64,000 nt of DNA from Sinohyriopsis cumingii (GCA_028554795.2 CM068828.1:17930436-17994435); one strand, 5' to 3'. Counted from the stretch's first letter, positions 22,244 to 35,670 are shown. The notes: generated from the letters alone by a model not told the origin. Numbers and translations are program-made.

Positions 22244-22861
22244 TTAAATGGGTTTTGTGCTAGATCAAACATTTAACAAAATCGCTTAGCCTCAACCTCT
22301 CAGTCCAGCAATCAGTATTTTAAAGGGATGATGAAGATAAAGTGACTCTCAAGTGGAACGATATAACTTCTCGTTAATGAGTTTGAGAGGATAGGAGGAG
22401 GTAAAGAAGCCATAGCGAAGGTGTATACAATTTAGAAAATAACATAGACAAGACAAGAGATTTTTTACGTTTCAAGACACGTTTATTCAGTATTAAAAAT
22501 GGCGATTTGACACGAAATACAAAAATACATTAGAGACAAATGGTTAAGTATAGATTTAAGATGCAACTCAAAACGACAAAAAATGCAATACAAACATATA
22601 ACTGTACAAAATTTTCGATGAATGTGTGGTGTTCTACAATTTCCAGGGACACTGTGTAACATTCTTTGTGTCTCTACAATATGGGCAGTCTGTAATATTT
22701 CCTCCCAGAATGGTCTTTCATTGGTGTCGATTTCGACGACGGTGCTATTGTCCTGAATTTGGGTTTACTTTGTGTCACGTTCTTCTTTCAATGTTGCTAA
22801 CTCGCGATTAAATGTCACATTGTTCACTTGACGTTTTAAGTCATTAACCTAAATCTATTAC

Positions 22862-23188
22862 TTAGTTAGCCACTTCTTTCGTCCAAGCATCGAAACTAAA
22901 ACCGTTCCAGTCACGTACATCTTTCCATTGAGGGTATAGGTCTAAAGCTACACACAAACTTTCTTAAGCATCCAAAGTCAATACAGTTTTAAAAATAATT
23001 TCTTTACGTTCAGGTTGAGAGGTATCGAATGAAAGTGCAACGATTTTAACAGTTATAGTGTATCGTGCACATTGAAATGAGATATTATGTTGTCTTTGTA
23101 GGAACTTTTAGTAAATATTCCACATGGAATCTGCTGGCAAAGCATATGCTAGAGGCGAAGTCAATAATATGCACAATAAGATATTCAT
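22862..23188 (-). pseudogene. Secreted-like pseudogene, unit 4
   Basis: Same three TAA codons as at 776-1102. Confidence 0.33.
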
Positions 23189-25101
23189 TTTCACATTGAA
23201 CCTGGAGAGTGTTATTATAGGTTGCCTTATAAAATTCTTTAAAAAATATTGAATCTGTTGTAAATGACCTTGAAGGTCTTGGTAATTTCTCCAAAAGAGA
23301 ATAATGCTAGTGAAGAATGTATTGAAATTATATGTTATATGACTGTGACTGGCAAGTATTATTCTCAATAGTACGTAAAATATTAGATTTTTGTATTTAC
23401 AACTTATCAGAGAGACTTTGCTATTGTTGCTATAATGTGTTTATATTGCTTTTATTTTCTTCAACTTTGTTATACAATACTAGATTTTGCGTCTCTAAGA
23501 TCTCTCTGCACTCGATTAGGTTACTGAAATATTACAAGTCTTCTATATGCTGCATTTCCTAATTAAAAATGTGATTTTAATCCTGCGGAGTTTGGTATAC
23601 AATAAGCGTGCTACTGCCAAGTATGCGGTTATACAAAAATGTAGTTTTTAAAGCTAATGTCATCATTTTGTACCTTGACTTTAGACCTACAAATGTGCCA
23701 GCTGCACGATAAGGTGTGGAGTTAGATAAAACGCTCAATAAAACATGTTAAGTGGTGAAAGAGTCACAACCTAGATATAGAAAACAGGACAGTAAATTCC
23801 CTTGTTTTTGGCTCTATCCTTGAGGACAGATCGTATGACTAGGAGTACATAATACACTATGTCTATGGCATATATCAAGCAAACGTTTGCATGAAAATGC
23901 GTTCATTGGTTCAAATTGACATAGGTGACCGATTTATATATTAGCTACCTGTGACCTTAACCTTGAGTTTGAAGTCATGGCCATGGTAGATTAATTGTGA
24001 TATATAACTGGTGCATGTTTCATTAAAATATCTTTAGTAGTTTAAAGGTTATCATCTAGAGAATGTAAAACAACCAACACAAAAACCATATATTTTCCCT
24101 AACCTGGCTGAAAACTTAATCTAATGGCAGGGGACCTGTATATATCATGTGACACACCGCCTAGTCATAAATTATATATGACTGAATTTTATAATCTTTC
24201 TCTAGCTGTAACACAGTTATGGGCTGGACAAGGAACTGTTAACATAAGAATGGACGAATGTAGAATCAGTATATTTTTTTCCAGATTTAAGATGGGTGTA
24301 AACATGCATCAATAGTCTTATCATAATTTAGAGCGACAGCAGAAGAGTTCCTGCCTTGACGTCGACCATTGCAAAATGACGAAAACCATAGCATACAAAA
24401 CTTTATTTGTATCACACACATGTGTTCCTTCTAAGATCTGAAACATTTTTTGAACGTCAGCCTGGATAAAAACATTGAATACCTTAAAAGTTTAAATAGA
24501 TTCATGGAAGTATGAATCACTTTATGAGTATCATATATGAATATATTCACTTTCATCGCAATAAAGATGTGTTTTAATGTAAGACTTGCAAGATTTATAT
24601 GCATATAGGCATGTGACTGTAACTTTGTGGCAAAGCCTTGGAAGATCACACTACGTCAAGTTGTAAAAGTGTACAATGGTCTCATAATACAACTTTTAAT
24701 GTCTAAAATGTAACAGCCCTGACGTCACAAGTATGTACTGAGATGAATGCCCTTAACGTTGCAGATATGATCCTGGTATTGGTGCAAGACACAACATTCA
24801 AAATAAGTTTGATTTTCATGACTTAAACAGCTTCTTCAGTACAGTCCACTCACAAATGGCAATAACCTTCAAAATGAGATAATACATGTGTGTTATGTGA
24901 CATGAACATAGGTCATGCTACACTAAAAAGCACTAATTCATTTCATTGTTCTTGAGACTTTGAGAGCCAAAGATATAACACAAAAATAGATAATGTTGAT
25001 CCCTGACTAATGAAAATAACTAGACAAACAAATGATTCAAAAGTTACGAGTCAAAAATACACTTCGTTAAACTACATTAGAGGACTTTTGATTTACAGTC
25101 C

Positions 25102-25135
25102 TATATAAAAAGTGAGTAAGCTTTACAAATCAGTT
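25102..25135 (+). promoter_or_regulatory. TATA plus initiator-like element, unit 4
   Basis: Elements and spacing unchanged. Confidence 0.28.
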
Positions 25136-25145
25136 CAATCTTGCC

Positions 25146-25262
25146 GATAGGACCATGTTATTGATACACTTTATACGTACAAGTGATAGGACAATGTTAT
25201 TGATACAACTGATAGGTACAAGTGAGACGACCTTGCTATTCATACATACGATAGGTACAATA
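25146..25262 (+). repeat. 39-bp subrepeat x3, unit 4
   Basis: Same as unit 1. Confidence 0.8.
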
Positions 25263-25284
25263 ATTATACCCTCAAGCTTCGATT

Positions 25285-25533
25285 TTATATTGGGAAATGT
25301 TTCAATCTATGATCTTCAATAACACTTTCTGTGAGACAGTTTGGACACAAAAAAAAATTACATTGACCTGACACTCTAGCCCTGGCCTTAATTATAGGTC
25401 TGTGAGAGTTCCAATTAACAACATCAAGTGATAATGTACTACTATACCAAGTTTTGTATTTTTTACTACATTTAGAAGTTTGCAAGTGTTGCAGTTCCAA
25501 ACAAATATAGAAATGTCTGCCTTTTACTTTCAT
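25285..25533 (-). pseudogene. Cys-containing 82-codon frame, unit 4 (open)
   Basis: Open here because the T run is 6 and the A run is 9; compare 3199-3447. Ends with LCPNCLTES and a short His-containing tail. Confidence 0.25.
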
Positions 25534-25571
25534 ATGAGAACCATCAAAGTAGCAAATTTGACACCCTTGTC

Positions 25572-25784
25572 TTAACGAAAAGTTGCATTTGTTCGTTCAG
25601 GATTTTGACAGTAAACTTCATTTAATTTCCACTGACATCTTGTACTTGTGTGATGAATGGTGTCTATCAAAGCTAATTCCCAATGCATTTCGTGATCAGA
25701 TTGGATGGCGTTGGATAATTTGATCGTGAAACAGCACATCCATGGAACTCTCACTGGGTAACGTTCAGTAAATTGGTTATTCAT
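25572..25784 (-). pseudogene. Polinton-associated protein fragment, unit 4
   Basis: Same fragment as at 3486-3698. Confidence 0.48.
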
Positions 25785-25992
25785 TATTCGAGGGTCCTGC
25801 TTTCCGAGGATTCACCCGAGGTCAAAGGAGTTTCCAAAAGAAGGTTGTTGTTACTGCTGTCTTTTGGGCTACTGGCTTAAGCCGCAGGGCTCCCGTTGTG
25901 ACTAGAATATTTCAAAGAAGGATCACGTAGAAGGTAACAGATGCTACTGCAGAATACAATGGTCCACAATAGTTTCTCTCCATGATACAAAG

Positions 25993-27199
25993 TCATGTTG
26001 GCGATGGCGACTCTGATGATACAATACACCACATAGATTTTTCAGAAAAATACCATTTGCGTTTTTGGCACACGTTTTCCGCACCACACCCACAGGGATT
26101 GCTTTTGTAGATGTTGAAGAGTAGGAGCAAGTGCATACTGCTGTTGTGTTGAACTGTTGGTGACTTCTTTTTATGTATGATGACTTTGACAGTCCAAGAA
26201 TCAATACTCGGGGGTTGTCCTTTCCAAAGTACTGTCACTTCTTTGACTTGGTGTTTACCTACTGTATGGGTACTTCGATCGAGAATGCTTTCGATTCCGT
26301 ACATTTCGTCTTCTTTTTGGTCGCTTGTTGCAACCCGGGCAAGTAGAAAGTTCCCTTTAACACTTCACTGTTCATGTCTTCTAATTAATAGACAGGAGGA
26401 TGACGGCCTTGCACTCTTCCAGTGATATGAAACAATTCGCTGGTCCAATACGGTAAATAATTTTTGTCGAAGATACGTTTGCTTTTTCCAATGTTAACTC
26501 AATCTCCCGTCGTCAACAGTCCATGTTTCTTGGGGACAGTAGGGGACGTACCAAACAGTCGCTAAAACACGGACACTTTTGTTGTTGGGAAACACTTCTT
26601 CGGGGGCTCATCCGATGCTTCGATGGTAAGATTGGTACTAAGCTTTGGTCAGGATCGGTAAGACGTTGATATACTTGTGGGTATGTTGATGCGGAAAATA
26701 TTTCCACACACGCTCTTTTAAAATGCGTTGAAAACGTTCCAATATGCTGCCTTGGTTTCGGGATTTTTGGTGGTGAAAAAATGGATGTCCCTTTTGCCGG
26801 TTATTTTTGGAAAGCTTGCCGTCATCTGTTCGCCACTTAAGATTGTGACTAACGCTTTGTTTCGGCATTAATATTTAGGTTCGACCCATGTAAATCTGGT
26901 AAAGACGTGAATGACACGAAACATACTTGTAGCCGCGATTTTAGGTGGCTAAATGATTGCTCGATGACATCTACTTTGGTGCAACGTCTGGAAACGTTTC
27001 TTTAAATGGGTTTGTGTAACTTGTACGTTGCTTGTTTTTGTAACCATCGTTGCACCTTGGATGAACGTACACATTTCATTTGGGTTTTGGCAGTACAATA
27101 CAAGTTTTGAACTCCTTCGTAACCTGCAGGATGGGCAGGATTGTAGGAAATACTGGCTAAAATATTCTCCATCAGGACTCCTTTCATTAAGTCACCCAC
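25993..27199 (-). pseudogene. Integrase relic, unit 4
   Basis: A-type stops, but GACAGTCC after the chromodomain is B-type (Ser to Thr in the codon after DSW). Private changes at 26078 and 26838-26839 alter the chromodomain tail and one core codon. Confidence 0.85.
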
Positions 27200-27439
27200 C
27201 GTTCTCTGATGCTACTCTTGCGTTCATAGGGTTGTTCGAAAACTGCTTAGCGTGTCCCACGTGCCACAGAAGTAGAAACCGATGGTGATGGTAATGGTGA
27301 CAAAGAAATCGCTTTTTCTTGCTTTCTTTTTAAGTTTCCGGTTTCCTTTCTTTTTTTCCCACTTTTGTCGAAGTAGAAGTCGACATCATCTATTTAAACA
27401 AAGCTTTGAGTTCTTGTGTTGGGGAGTGGGGCAAGGGGT

Positions 27440-27832
27440 CTACAAGAGCGCTGCAATCTTACTAGCCCTTTGAACGACTTCACGTGCGTCCTCTTCCTCT
27501 GGAATAAGTGTGGCTGCGTCTGTCTTTGTCCATTGGGGTGGTAGTGGAGGTGATTGACTTTTCATCCTGGCCTTGAAATCTTTCAGATTTGGTTTAGCTG
27601 TTTCCTGTAAAACTTGCAGGTGAAACAGTTGAAGACGTTGCAACATTTGACAATAGTGTTTTTCCTTTTCTGGCGAATCGGGACGATCCATCAATGATTG
27701 CAATTAGTGTGGTAACTGTGGCATCATGGTCAGATTAGGATTGGGACCTAAATGAGGGGTGTGCTTTTCTTGCCAACAATGGAATTCCATCAGTTGTGAG
27801 TTGGGTACTAAACTCAGCTTTCGTCCTTCCAT
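27440..27832 (-). pseudogene. Leu-Val-Pro Polinton-associated protein relic, unit 4
   Basis: Same internal TAA. The flank at 27424-27437 is the B-type GGAGTGGGGCAAGG. Confidence 0.58.
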
Positions 27833-27910
27833 GACATTCCATAGTACACGTATCAGGTCTTTCTACCAGCGGGGGTCCTTTCTTCTTCTTCTTCCTCCTT
27901 ATTTCGGACA

Positions 27911-28307
27911 ACCGAGTAAAACACTTCCAACAAGTCCTCCAAGAGACGCTCCAGTCAGTCCTTGGATCAAGGGTCCTAATAGCACTGGCATGAAATTATC
28001 TTTCGCGTTGCACAAACATCTTTCTCTTTTGACTGATGGGTATTTTCTTTCTGACTATTTGGCAAAGAACGTTTCGATGCTTTGCGAAGCAATCTTTCAG
28101 GAGTTTATTAATAGTTATCGTTCCTTTCAAGACATTCAAACAAAATTCAGACACAAGGTATCGATGATTTGTTTGAATGAATTGTTTTCGTTTGGTTGGA
28201 TGGGCTTTCGACAGGACGGACGACACGTCATGATGATACAGTCTTTTCCTTTTTCTTATTTTGAGAAGAGAGTGACGGTGGTGGTGTGCACTTCTTTTGG
28301 ATGACAT
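27911..28307 (-). pseudogene. pX-like relic, unit 4
   Basis: C at 28248 is shared only with unit 8 (57702). Confidence 0.68.
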
Positions 28308-28718
28308 ATTCTTTCTTTTGGGAGGAAAACGTCACTGAAGCGAATGGTCTAGCAGGCGTCTATTCTATATTGGAAAATGTATCCACTGATTGTCGGTATG
28401 TCCTATCATTTTCATGATGGGTATCACAAACATTGGTGGGTTCGAAACGGACTAAATCGTGACAGATCTTCTTTGGATATATTCAGTAAACTATGTAACA
28501 CTCCCGATATTTCTTCGATTTTGATCTTCGGGAAAGATGATAAGGTCGTTAACGGAGGAGAAGTTCCTTAATAAATTGATTTCTTTGTTTTCATCAAATT
28601 TGGAAAGACGCGTGTTGAATCAGGGTTGACTGGCATCACGAGCAACGGTGAAGTGGAAGAAGCTACTGCTGGAGACACGGTCACCGATGTTCGTGGTTTG
28701 GGGAAGTAAGGTTGTCTT

Positions 28719-29006
28719 CTAGCAGCACTGCCTCACTTTCGTTAGAAGATGTTTCTTGGGGATTCTCTTCTTCTTGGGAATTTTCTTTTTCTGGTTATGT
28801 GCCTTGGTCGTGTTACACGTTTTCTTCTTGGAACGTCTTTGGAGAGAAGCTCTTTTTAGGGGGTTAGCTGCTACTGCTGAATCATTTGGATACGAGTTTA
28901 AGAGGGAATGAATAATGACACCTCCAAGAGAACCGCTACCTCCAGGTTTCAAAATAAATTGCTTTTCGGTTTGAGTATTGATTCTGGAATCTGCCTGTTG
29001 CGACAA
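28719..29006 (-). pseudogene. Lys/Arg-rich segment, unit 4
   Basis: Same open frame as at 6633-6920. The G at 28642 just downstream is shared only with unit 8 (58096). Confidence 0.33.
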
Positions 29007-29257
29007 GGCTACTTAGTCTTTGTCAAAAAAGCGTTTGATTTGATGAGGGATGTAAATGATGCCGTGAAGTAATTGACATGCTGTCGCCGTAAACCATTGT
29101 AAGACGTTTTTGAGACTAGGGTTCAAAGACACGAGCACGCACTAGTGGATGTTTTTCGCACAAAACACGAATCACTTGTGAGACAGACAAGAAGTGCCGG
29201 AAGTTTTTATAGGTGCTTGAGTGACACTGTCGTACGCATAAGTCAGCCAAGGAGTTT

Positions 29258-29605
29258 CTATTTGGCTAGCAGTAGCGCTTGAGATTTATCTCTTGGACAA
29301 GTAAACAAAACCACGTAATGAGAAGTGGGACCGATGGGCTTTAATTTGTGGAAACAAACTGAGGGTAATGTAAATGACACTGGTATTATGATGATGCCCT
29401 TTGCGTATAAATCATGGATTAATTCTTCTTCGTCCTCTACTAACATATCGAAAATGACGTGTTTGACTCGTGTCAGGCATGATACTGTTCCCGCGAGGAG
29501 TGCCTTCCACAATGATAATGAAATCTCCTTGACTTTCTTGAAGGAAGCTGTAAGCCGATTGCCGATCTTTGTAACACCGCACGAAGCATTAGGACGGACG
29601 ATCGA
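29258..29605 (-). pseudogene. Unrecognised 115-codon frame, unit 4/5 junction
   Basis: Same frame as at 7172-7519, unchanged. Confidence 0.3.
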
Positions 29606-30223
29606 TTAAATGGGTTTTGTGCTAGATCAAACATTTAACAAAATCGCTTAGCCTCAACCTCTCAGTCCAGCAATCAGTATTTTAAAGGGATGATGAAGAT
29701 GAAGTGACTCTCAAGTGGAACGATATAACTTCTCGTTAATGAGTTTGAGAGGATAGGAGGAGGTAAAGAAGCCATAGCGAAGGTGTATACAATTTAGAAA
29801 ATAACATAGACAAGACAAGAGATTTTTTACGTTTCAAGACACGTTTATTCAGTATTAAAAATGGCGATTTGACACGAAATACAAAAATACATTAGAGACA
29901 AATGGTTAAGTATAGATTTAAGATGCAACTCAAAACGACAAAAAATGCAATACAAACATATAACTGTACAAAATTTTCGATGAATGTGTGGTGTTCTACA
30001 ATTTCCAGGGACACTGTGTAACATTCTTTGTGTCTCTACAAGATGGGCAGTCTGTAATATTTCCTCCCAGAATGGTCTTTCATTGGTGTCGATTTCGACG
30101 ACGGTGCTATTGTCCTGAATTTGGGTTTACTTTGTGTCACGTTCTTCTTTCAATGTTGCTAACTCGCGATTAAATGTCACATTGTTCACTTGACGTTTTA
30201 AGTCATTAACCTAAATCTATTAC

Positions 30224-30550
30224 TTAGTTAGCCACTTCTTTCGTCCAAGCATCGAAACTAAAACCGTTCCAGTCACGTACATCTTTCCATTGAGGGTATA
30301 GGTCTAAAGCTACACACAAACTTTCTTAAGCATCCAAAGTCAATACAGTTTTAAAAATAATTTCTTTACGTTCAGGTTGAGAGGTATCGAATGAAAGTGC
30401 AACGATTTTAACAGTTATAGTGTATCGTGCACATTGAAATGAGATATTATGTTGTCTTTGTAGGAACTTTTAGTAAATATTCCACATGGAATCTGCTGGC
30501 AAAGCATATGCTAGAGGCGAAGTCAATAATATGCACAATAAGATATTCAT
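30224..30550 (-). pseudogene. Secreted-like pseudogene, unit 5
   Basis: The three TAA codons are kept. The B-type change ATTATATGTT lies just upstream of the ATG. Confidence 0.33.
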
Positions 30551-32463
30551 TTTCACATTGAACCTGGAGAGTGTTATTATATGTTGCCTTATAAAATTCT
30601 TTAAAAAATATTGAATCTGTTGTAAATGACCTTGAAGGTCTTGGTAATTTCTCCAAAAGAGAATAATGCTAGTGAAGAATGTATTGAAATTATATGTTAT
30701 ATGACTGTGACTGGCAAGTATTATTCTCAATAGTACGTAAAATATTAGATTTTTGTATTTACAACTTATCAGAGAGACTTTGCTATTGTTGCTATAATGT
30801 GTTTATATTGCTTTTATTTTCTTCAACTTTGTTATACAATACTAGATTTTGCGTCTCTAAGATCTCTCTGCACTCGGTTAGGTTACTGAAATATTACAAG
30901 TCTTCTATATGCTGCATTTCCTAATTAAAAATGTGATTTTAATCCTGCGGAGTTTGGTATACAATAAGCGTGCTACTGCCAAGTATGCGGTTATACAAAA
31001 ATGTAGTTTTTAAAGCTAATGTTATCATTTTGTACCTTGATTTTAGACCTACAAATGTGCCAGCTGCACGATAAGGTGTGGAGTTAGATAAAACGCTCAA
31101 TAAAACATGTTAAGTGGTGAAAGAGTCACAACCTAGATATAGAAAACAGGACAGTAAATTCCCTTGTTTTTGGCTCTATCCTTGAGGACAGATCGTATGA
31201 CTAGGAGTACATAATACACTATGTCTATGGCATATATCAAGCAAACGTTTGCATGAAAATGCGTTCATTGGTTCAAATTGACATAGGTGACCGATTTATA
31301 TATTAGCTACCTGTGACCTTAACCTTGAGTTTGAAGTCATGGCCATGGTAGATTAATTGTGATATATAATTGGTGCATGTTTCATTAAAATATCTTCAGT
31401 AGTTTAAAGGTTATCATCTAGAGAATGTAAAACAACCAACACAAAAACCATATATTTTCATTAACCTGGCTGAAAACTTAATCTAATGGCAGGGGACCTG
31501 TATATATCATGTGACACACCGCCTAGTCATAAATTATATATGACTGAATTTTATAATCTTTCTCTAGCTGTAACACAGTTATGGGCTGGACAAGGAACTG
31601 TTAACATAAGAATGGACGAATGTAGAATCAGTATATTTTTTTCCAGATTTAAGATGGGTGTAAACATGCATCAATAGTCTTATCATAATTTAGAGCGACA
31701 GCAGAAGAGTTCCTGCCTTGACGTCGACCATTGCAAAATGACGAAAACCATAGCATACAAAACTTTATTTGTATCACACACATGTGTTCCTTCTAAGATC
31801 TGAAACATTTTTTGAACGTCAGCCTGGATAAAAACATTGAATACTTTAAAAGTTTAAATAGATTCATGGAAGTATGAATCACTTTATGAGTATCATATAT
31901 GAATATATTCACTTTCATCGCAATAAAGATGTGTTTTAATTTAAGACTTGCAAGATTTATATGCATATAGGCATGTGACTGTAACTTTGTGGCAAAGCCT
32001 TGGAAGATCACACTACGTCAAGTTGTAAAAGTGTACAATGGTCTCATAATACAACTTTTAATGTCTAAAATGTAACAGCCCTGACGTCACAAGTATGTAC
32101 TGAGATGAATGCCCTTAACGTTGCAGATATGATCCTGGTATTGGTGCAAGACACAACATTCAAAATAAGTTTGATTTTCATGACTTAAACAGCTTCTTAA
32201 GTACAGTCCACTCACAAATGGCAATAACCTTCAAAATGAGATAATACATGTGTGTTATGTGACATGAACATAGGTCATGCTACACTAAAAAGCACTAATT
32301 CATTTCATTGTTCTTGAGACTTTGAGAGCCAAAGATATAACACAAAAATAGATAATGTTGATTCCTGACTAATGAAAATAACTAGACAAACAAATGATTC
32401 AAAAGTTACGAGTGAAAAATAGACTTCGTTAAACTACATTAGAGGACTTTTGATTTACAGTCC

Positions 32464-32497
32464 TATATAAAAAGTGAGTAAGCTTTACAAATCAGTT
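32464..32497 (+). promoter_or_regulatory. TATA plus initiator-like element, unit 5
   Basis: Elements and spacing unchanged. Confidence 0.28.
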
Positions 32498-32507
32498 CAA
32501 TCTTGCC

Positions 32508-32624
32508 GATAGGACCATGTTATTGATACACTTTATACGTACGAGTGATAGGACAATGTTATTGATACAACTGATAGGTACAAGTGAGACGACCTTGCTA
32601 TTCATACATACGATAGGTACAATA
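32508..32624 (+). repeat. 39-bp subrepeat x3, unit 5
   Basis: First copy has the B-type GTACGAGT in place of GTACAAGT. Confidence 0.8.
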
Positions 32625-32932
32625 ATTATACCCTCAAGCTTCGATTTTATATTGGGAAATGTTTCAATCTATGATCTTCAATAACACTTTCTGTGAGACA
32701 GTTTGGACACAAAAAAAATTACATTGACCTGACACTCTAGCCCTGGCCTTAATTATAGGTCTGTGAGAGTTCCAATTAACAACATCAAGTGATAATGTAC
32801 TACTATACCAAGTTTTGTATTTTTTACTACATTTAGAAGTTTGCAAGTGTTGCAGTTCCAAACAAATATAGAAATGTCTGCCTTTTACTTTCATATGAGA
32901 ACCATCAAAGTAGCAAATTTGACACCCTTGTC

Positions 32933-33145
32933 TTAACGAAAAGTTGCATTTGTTCGTTCAGGATTTTGACAGTAAACTTCATTTAATTTCCACTGACATC
33001 TTGAACTTGTGTGATGAATGGTGTCTATCAAAGCTAATTCCCAATGCATTTCGTGATCAGATTGGATGGCGTTGGATAATTTGATCGTGAAACAGCACAT
33101 CCATGGAACTCTCACTGGGTAACGTTCAGTAAATTGGTTATTCAT
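32933..33145 (-). pseudogene. Polinton-associated protein fragment, unit 5
   Basis: B-type: CTTGAACTTG changes HHTST to HHTSS. Confidence 0.48.
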
Positions 33146-33362
33146 TATTCGAGGGTCCTGCTTTCCGAGGATTCACCCGAGGTCAAAGGAGTTTCCAAAA
33201 GAAGGTTGTTGTTACTGCTGTCTTTTGGGCTACTGGCTTAAGCCGCAGGACTCCCGTTGTGACTAGAATATTTCAAAGAAGGATCACGTAGAAGGTAACA
33301 GATGCTACTGCAGAATACAATGGTCCACAGTAGTTTCTCTCCATGATACAAAGTCATGTTGG

Positions 33363-34561
33363 TTATGGCGCCTCTGATGATACAATACACCACATAGATT
33401 TTTCAGAAAAATACCATTTGCGTTTTTGGCACACGTTTACCGCACCACACCCACAGGGATTGCTTTTGTAGATGTTGAAGAGTAGGAGCAAGTGCATACT
33501 GCTGTTGTGTTGAACTGTTGGTGACTTCTTTTTATATATGATGACTTTGACAGTCCAAGAATCAATACTCGGGGGTTGTCCTTTCCAAAGTACTGTCACT
33601 TCTTTGACTTGGTGTTTACCTACTGTATGGGTACTTCGATCGAGAATGCTTTCGTTTCCGTACATTTATTTCTTCTTTTTGGTCACTTGTTGCAACCCGG
33701 GCAAGTAGAAAGTTCCCTTTAACACTTCACTGTTCATGTCTTCTAATTTATAGACAGGAGGATGACGGCCTTGCACTCTTCCAGTGATATGAAACAATTC
33801 GGTGGTCCAATACGGTAAATAATTTTTGTCGAAGATACGTTTGCTTTTTCCAATGTTAACTCAATCTCCCGTCGTCAACAGTCCATATTTCTTGGGGACA
33901 GTAGGGGACGTACCAAACAGTCGCTAAAACACGGACACTTTTGTTGTTGGGAAACACTTCTTCGGGGGCTCATCCGATGCTTCGATGGTAAGATTGGTAC
34001 TAAGCTTTGGTCAGGATCGGTAAGACGTTGATATACTTGTGGGTATGTTGATGCGGAAAATATTTCCACACACGCTCTTTTAAAATGCGTTGAAAACGTT
34101 CCAATATGCTGCCTTGGTTTCGGGATTTTTGGTGGTGAAAAAATGGATGTCCCTTTTGCCGGTTATTTTTGGAAAGCTTGCCGTCATCTGTTCGCCACTG
34201 GAGATTGTGACTAACGCTTTGTTTCGGCATTAATATTTAGGTTCGACCCATGTAAATCTGGTAAAGACGTGAATGACACGAAACATACTTGTAGCCGCGA
34301 TTTTAGGTGGCTAAATGATTGCTCGATGACATCTACTTTGGTGCAACGTCTGGAAACGTTTCTTTAAATGGGTTTGTGTAACTTGTACGTTGCTTGTTTT
34401 TGTAACCATCGTTGCACCTTGGATGAACGTACACATTTCATTTGGGTTTTGGCAGTACGATACAAGTTTTGAACTCCTTCGTAACCTGCAGGATGGGCAG
34501 GATTGTAGGAAATACTGGCTAAAATATTCTCCATCAGGACTCCTTTCATTAAGTCACCCAC
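33363..34561 (-). pseudogene. Integrase relic, unit 5 (less damaged SH3-like/chromodomain part)
   Basis: At 33747-33749 the SH3-like part has a Lys codon where block A has TAA. The SH3-like part and chromodomain share one frame, separated by a single TAA at 33668-33666. The chromodomain starts MYGNESILDR where block A has MYGIESILDR. Private changes at 33362-33371 alter the 3' end. Confidence 0.85.
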
Positions 34562-34802
34562 CGTTCTCTGATGCTACTCTTGCGTTCATAGGGTTGTTCG
34601 AAAACTGCTTAGCGTGTCCCACGTGCCACAGAAGTAGAATCCAAATGGTGATGGTAATGGTGACAAAGAAATCGCTTTTTCTTGCTTTCTTTTTAAGTTT
34701 CCGGTTTCCTTTCTTTTTTCCCCACTTTTGTCGAAGTAGAAGTCGACATCATCTATTTAAACAAAGCTTTGAGTTCTTGTGTTGGGGAGTGGGGCAAGGG
34801 GT

Positions 34803-35195
34803 CTACAAGAGCGCTGCGATCTTACTAGCCCTTTGAACGACTTCACGTGCGTCCTCTTCCTCTGGAATAAGTGTGGCTGCGTCTGTCTTTGTCCATTGGG
34901 GTGGTAGTGGAGGTGATTGACTTTTCATCCTGGCCTTGAAATCTTTCAGATTTGGTTTAGCTGTTTCCTGTAAAACTTGCAGGTGAAACAGTTGAAGACG
35001 TTGCAACATTTGACAATAGTGTTTTTCCTTTTCTGGCGAATCGGGACGATCCATCAATGATTGCAATTAGTGTGGTAACTGTGGCATCATGGTCAGATTA
35101 GGATTGGGACCTAAATGAGGGGTGTGCTTTTCTTGCCAACAATGGAATTCCATCAGTTGTGAGTTGGGTACTAAACTCAGCTTTCGTCCTTCCAT
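34803..35195 (-). pseudogene. Leu-Val-Pro Polinton-associated protein relic, unit 5
   Basis: Same internal TAA; a private G in GCTGCGATC near 34818. Downstream, AGAATCCAAATGG replaces the A-type AGAAACCGATGG and adds one base. Confidence 0.58.
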
Positions 35196-35273
35196 GACAT
35201 TCCATAGTACACGTATCAGGTCTTTCTACCAGCGGGGGTCCTTTCTTCTTCTTCTTCCTCCTTATTTCGGACA

Positions 35274-35670
35274 ACCGAGTAAAACACTTCCAACAAGTCC
35301 TCCAAGAGACGCTCCAGTCAGTCCTTGGATCAAGGGTCCTAATAGCACTGGCATGAAATTATCTTTCGCGTTGCACAAACATCTTTCTCTTTTGACTGAT
35401 GGGTATTTTCTTTCTGACTATTTGGCAAAGAACGTTTCGATGCTTTGCGAAGCAATCTTTCAGGAGTTTATTAATAGTTATCGTTCCTTTCAAGACATTC
35501 AAACAAAATTCAGACACAAGGTATCGATGATTTGTTTGAATGAATTGTTTTCGTTTGGTTGGATGGGCTTTCGACAGGACGGACGACACGTCATGATGAT
35601 ACAGTCTTTTTCTTTTTCTTATTTTGAGAAGAGAGTGACGGTGGTGATGTGCACTTCTTTTGGATGACAT
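35274..35670 (-). pseudogene. pX-like relic, unit 5
   Basis: ATG at 35670 kept; B-type GTGATGTGCAC near the 5' end. Confidence 0.68.

Larger units (their letters stand above)
22085..29446. repeat. 7.36-kb megasatellite, unit 4 (block A, transitional)
   Basis: Complete 7362-bp copy at the edge of block A. Most markers are A-type, but it already has B-type states: GACAGTCC near 26190, a 6-T run in place of 7 T near 25460, a 9-A run near 25350, and GGAGTGGGGCAAGG near 27424. Private changes include G at 24579, T at 26078 and TA at 26838-26839. C at 28248 and G at 28642 are shared only with unit 8. Confidence 0.97.

Noticed and set aside
34390-34836. 148-codon plus-strand frame in units 5-7
   Set aside because: It arises when the 1-bp longer AGAATCCAAATGG joins two short frames antisense to the integrase 5' end. 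It is absent from A-type copies and lacks protein-like character.
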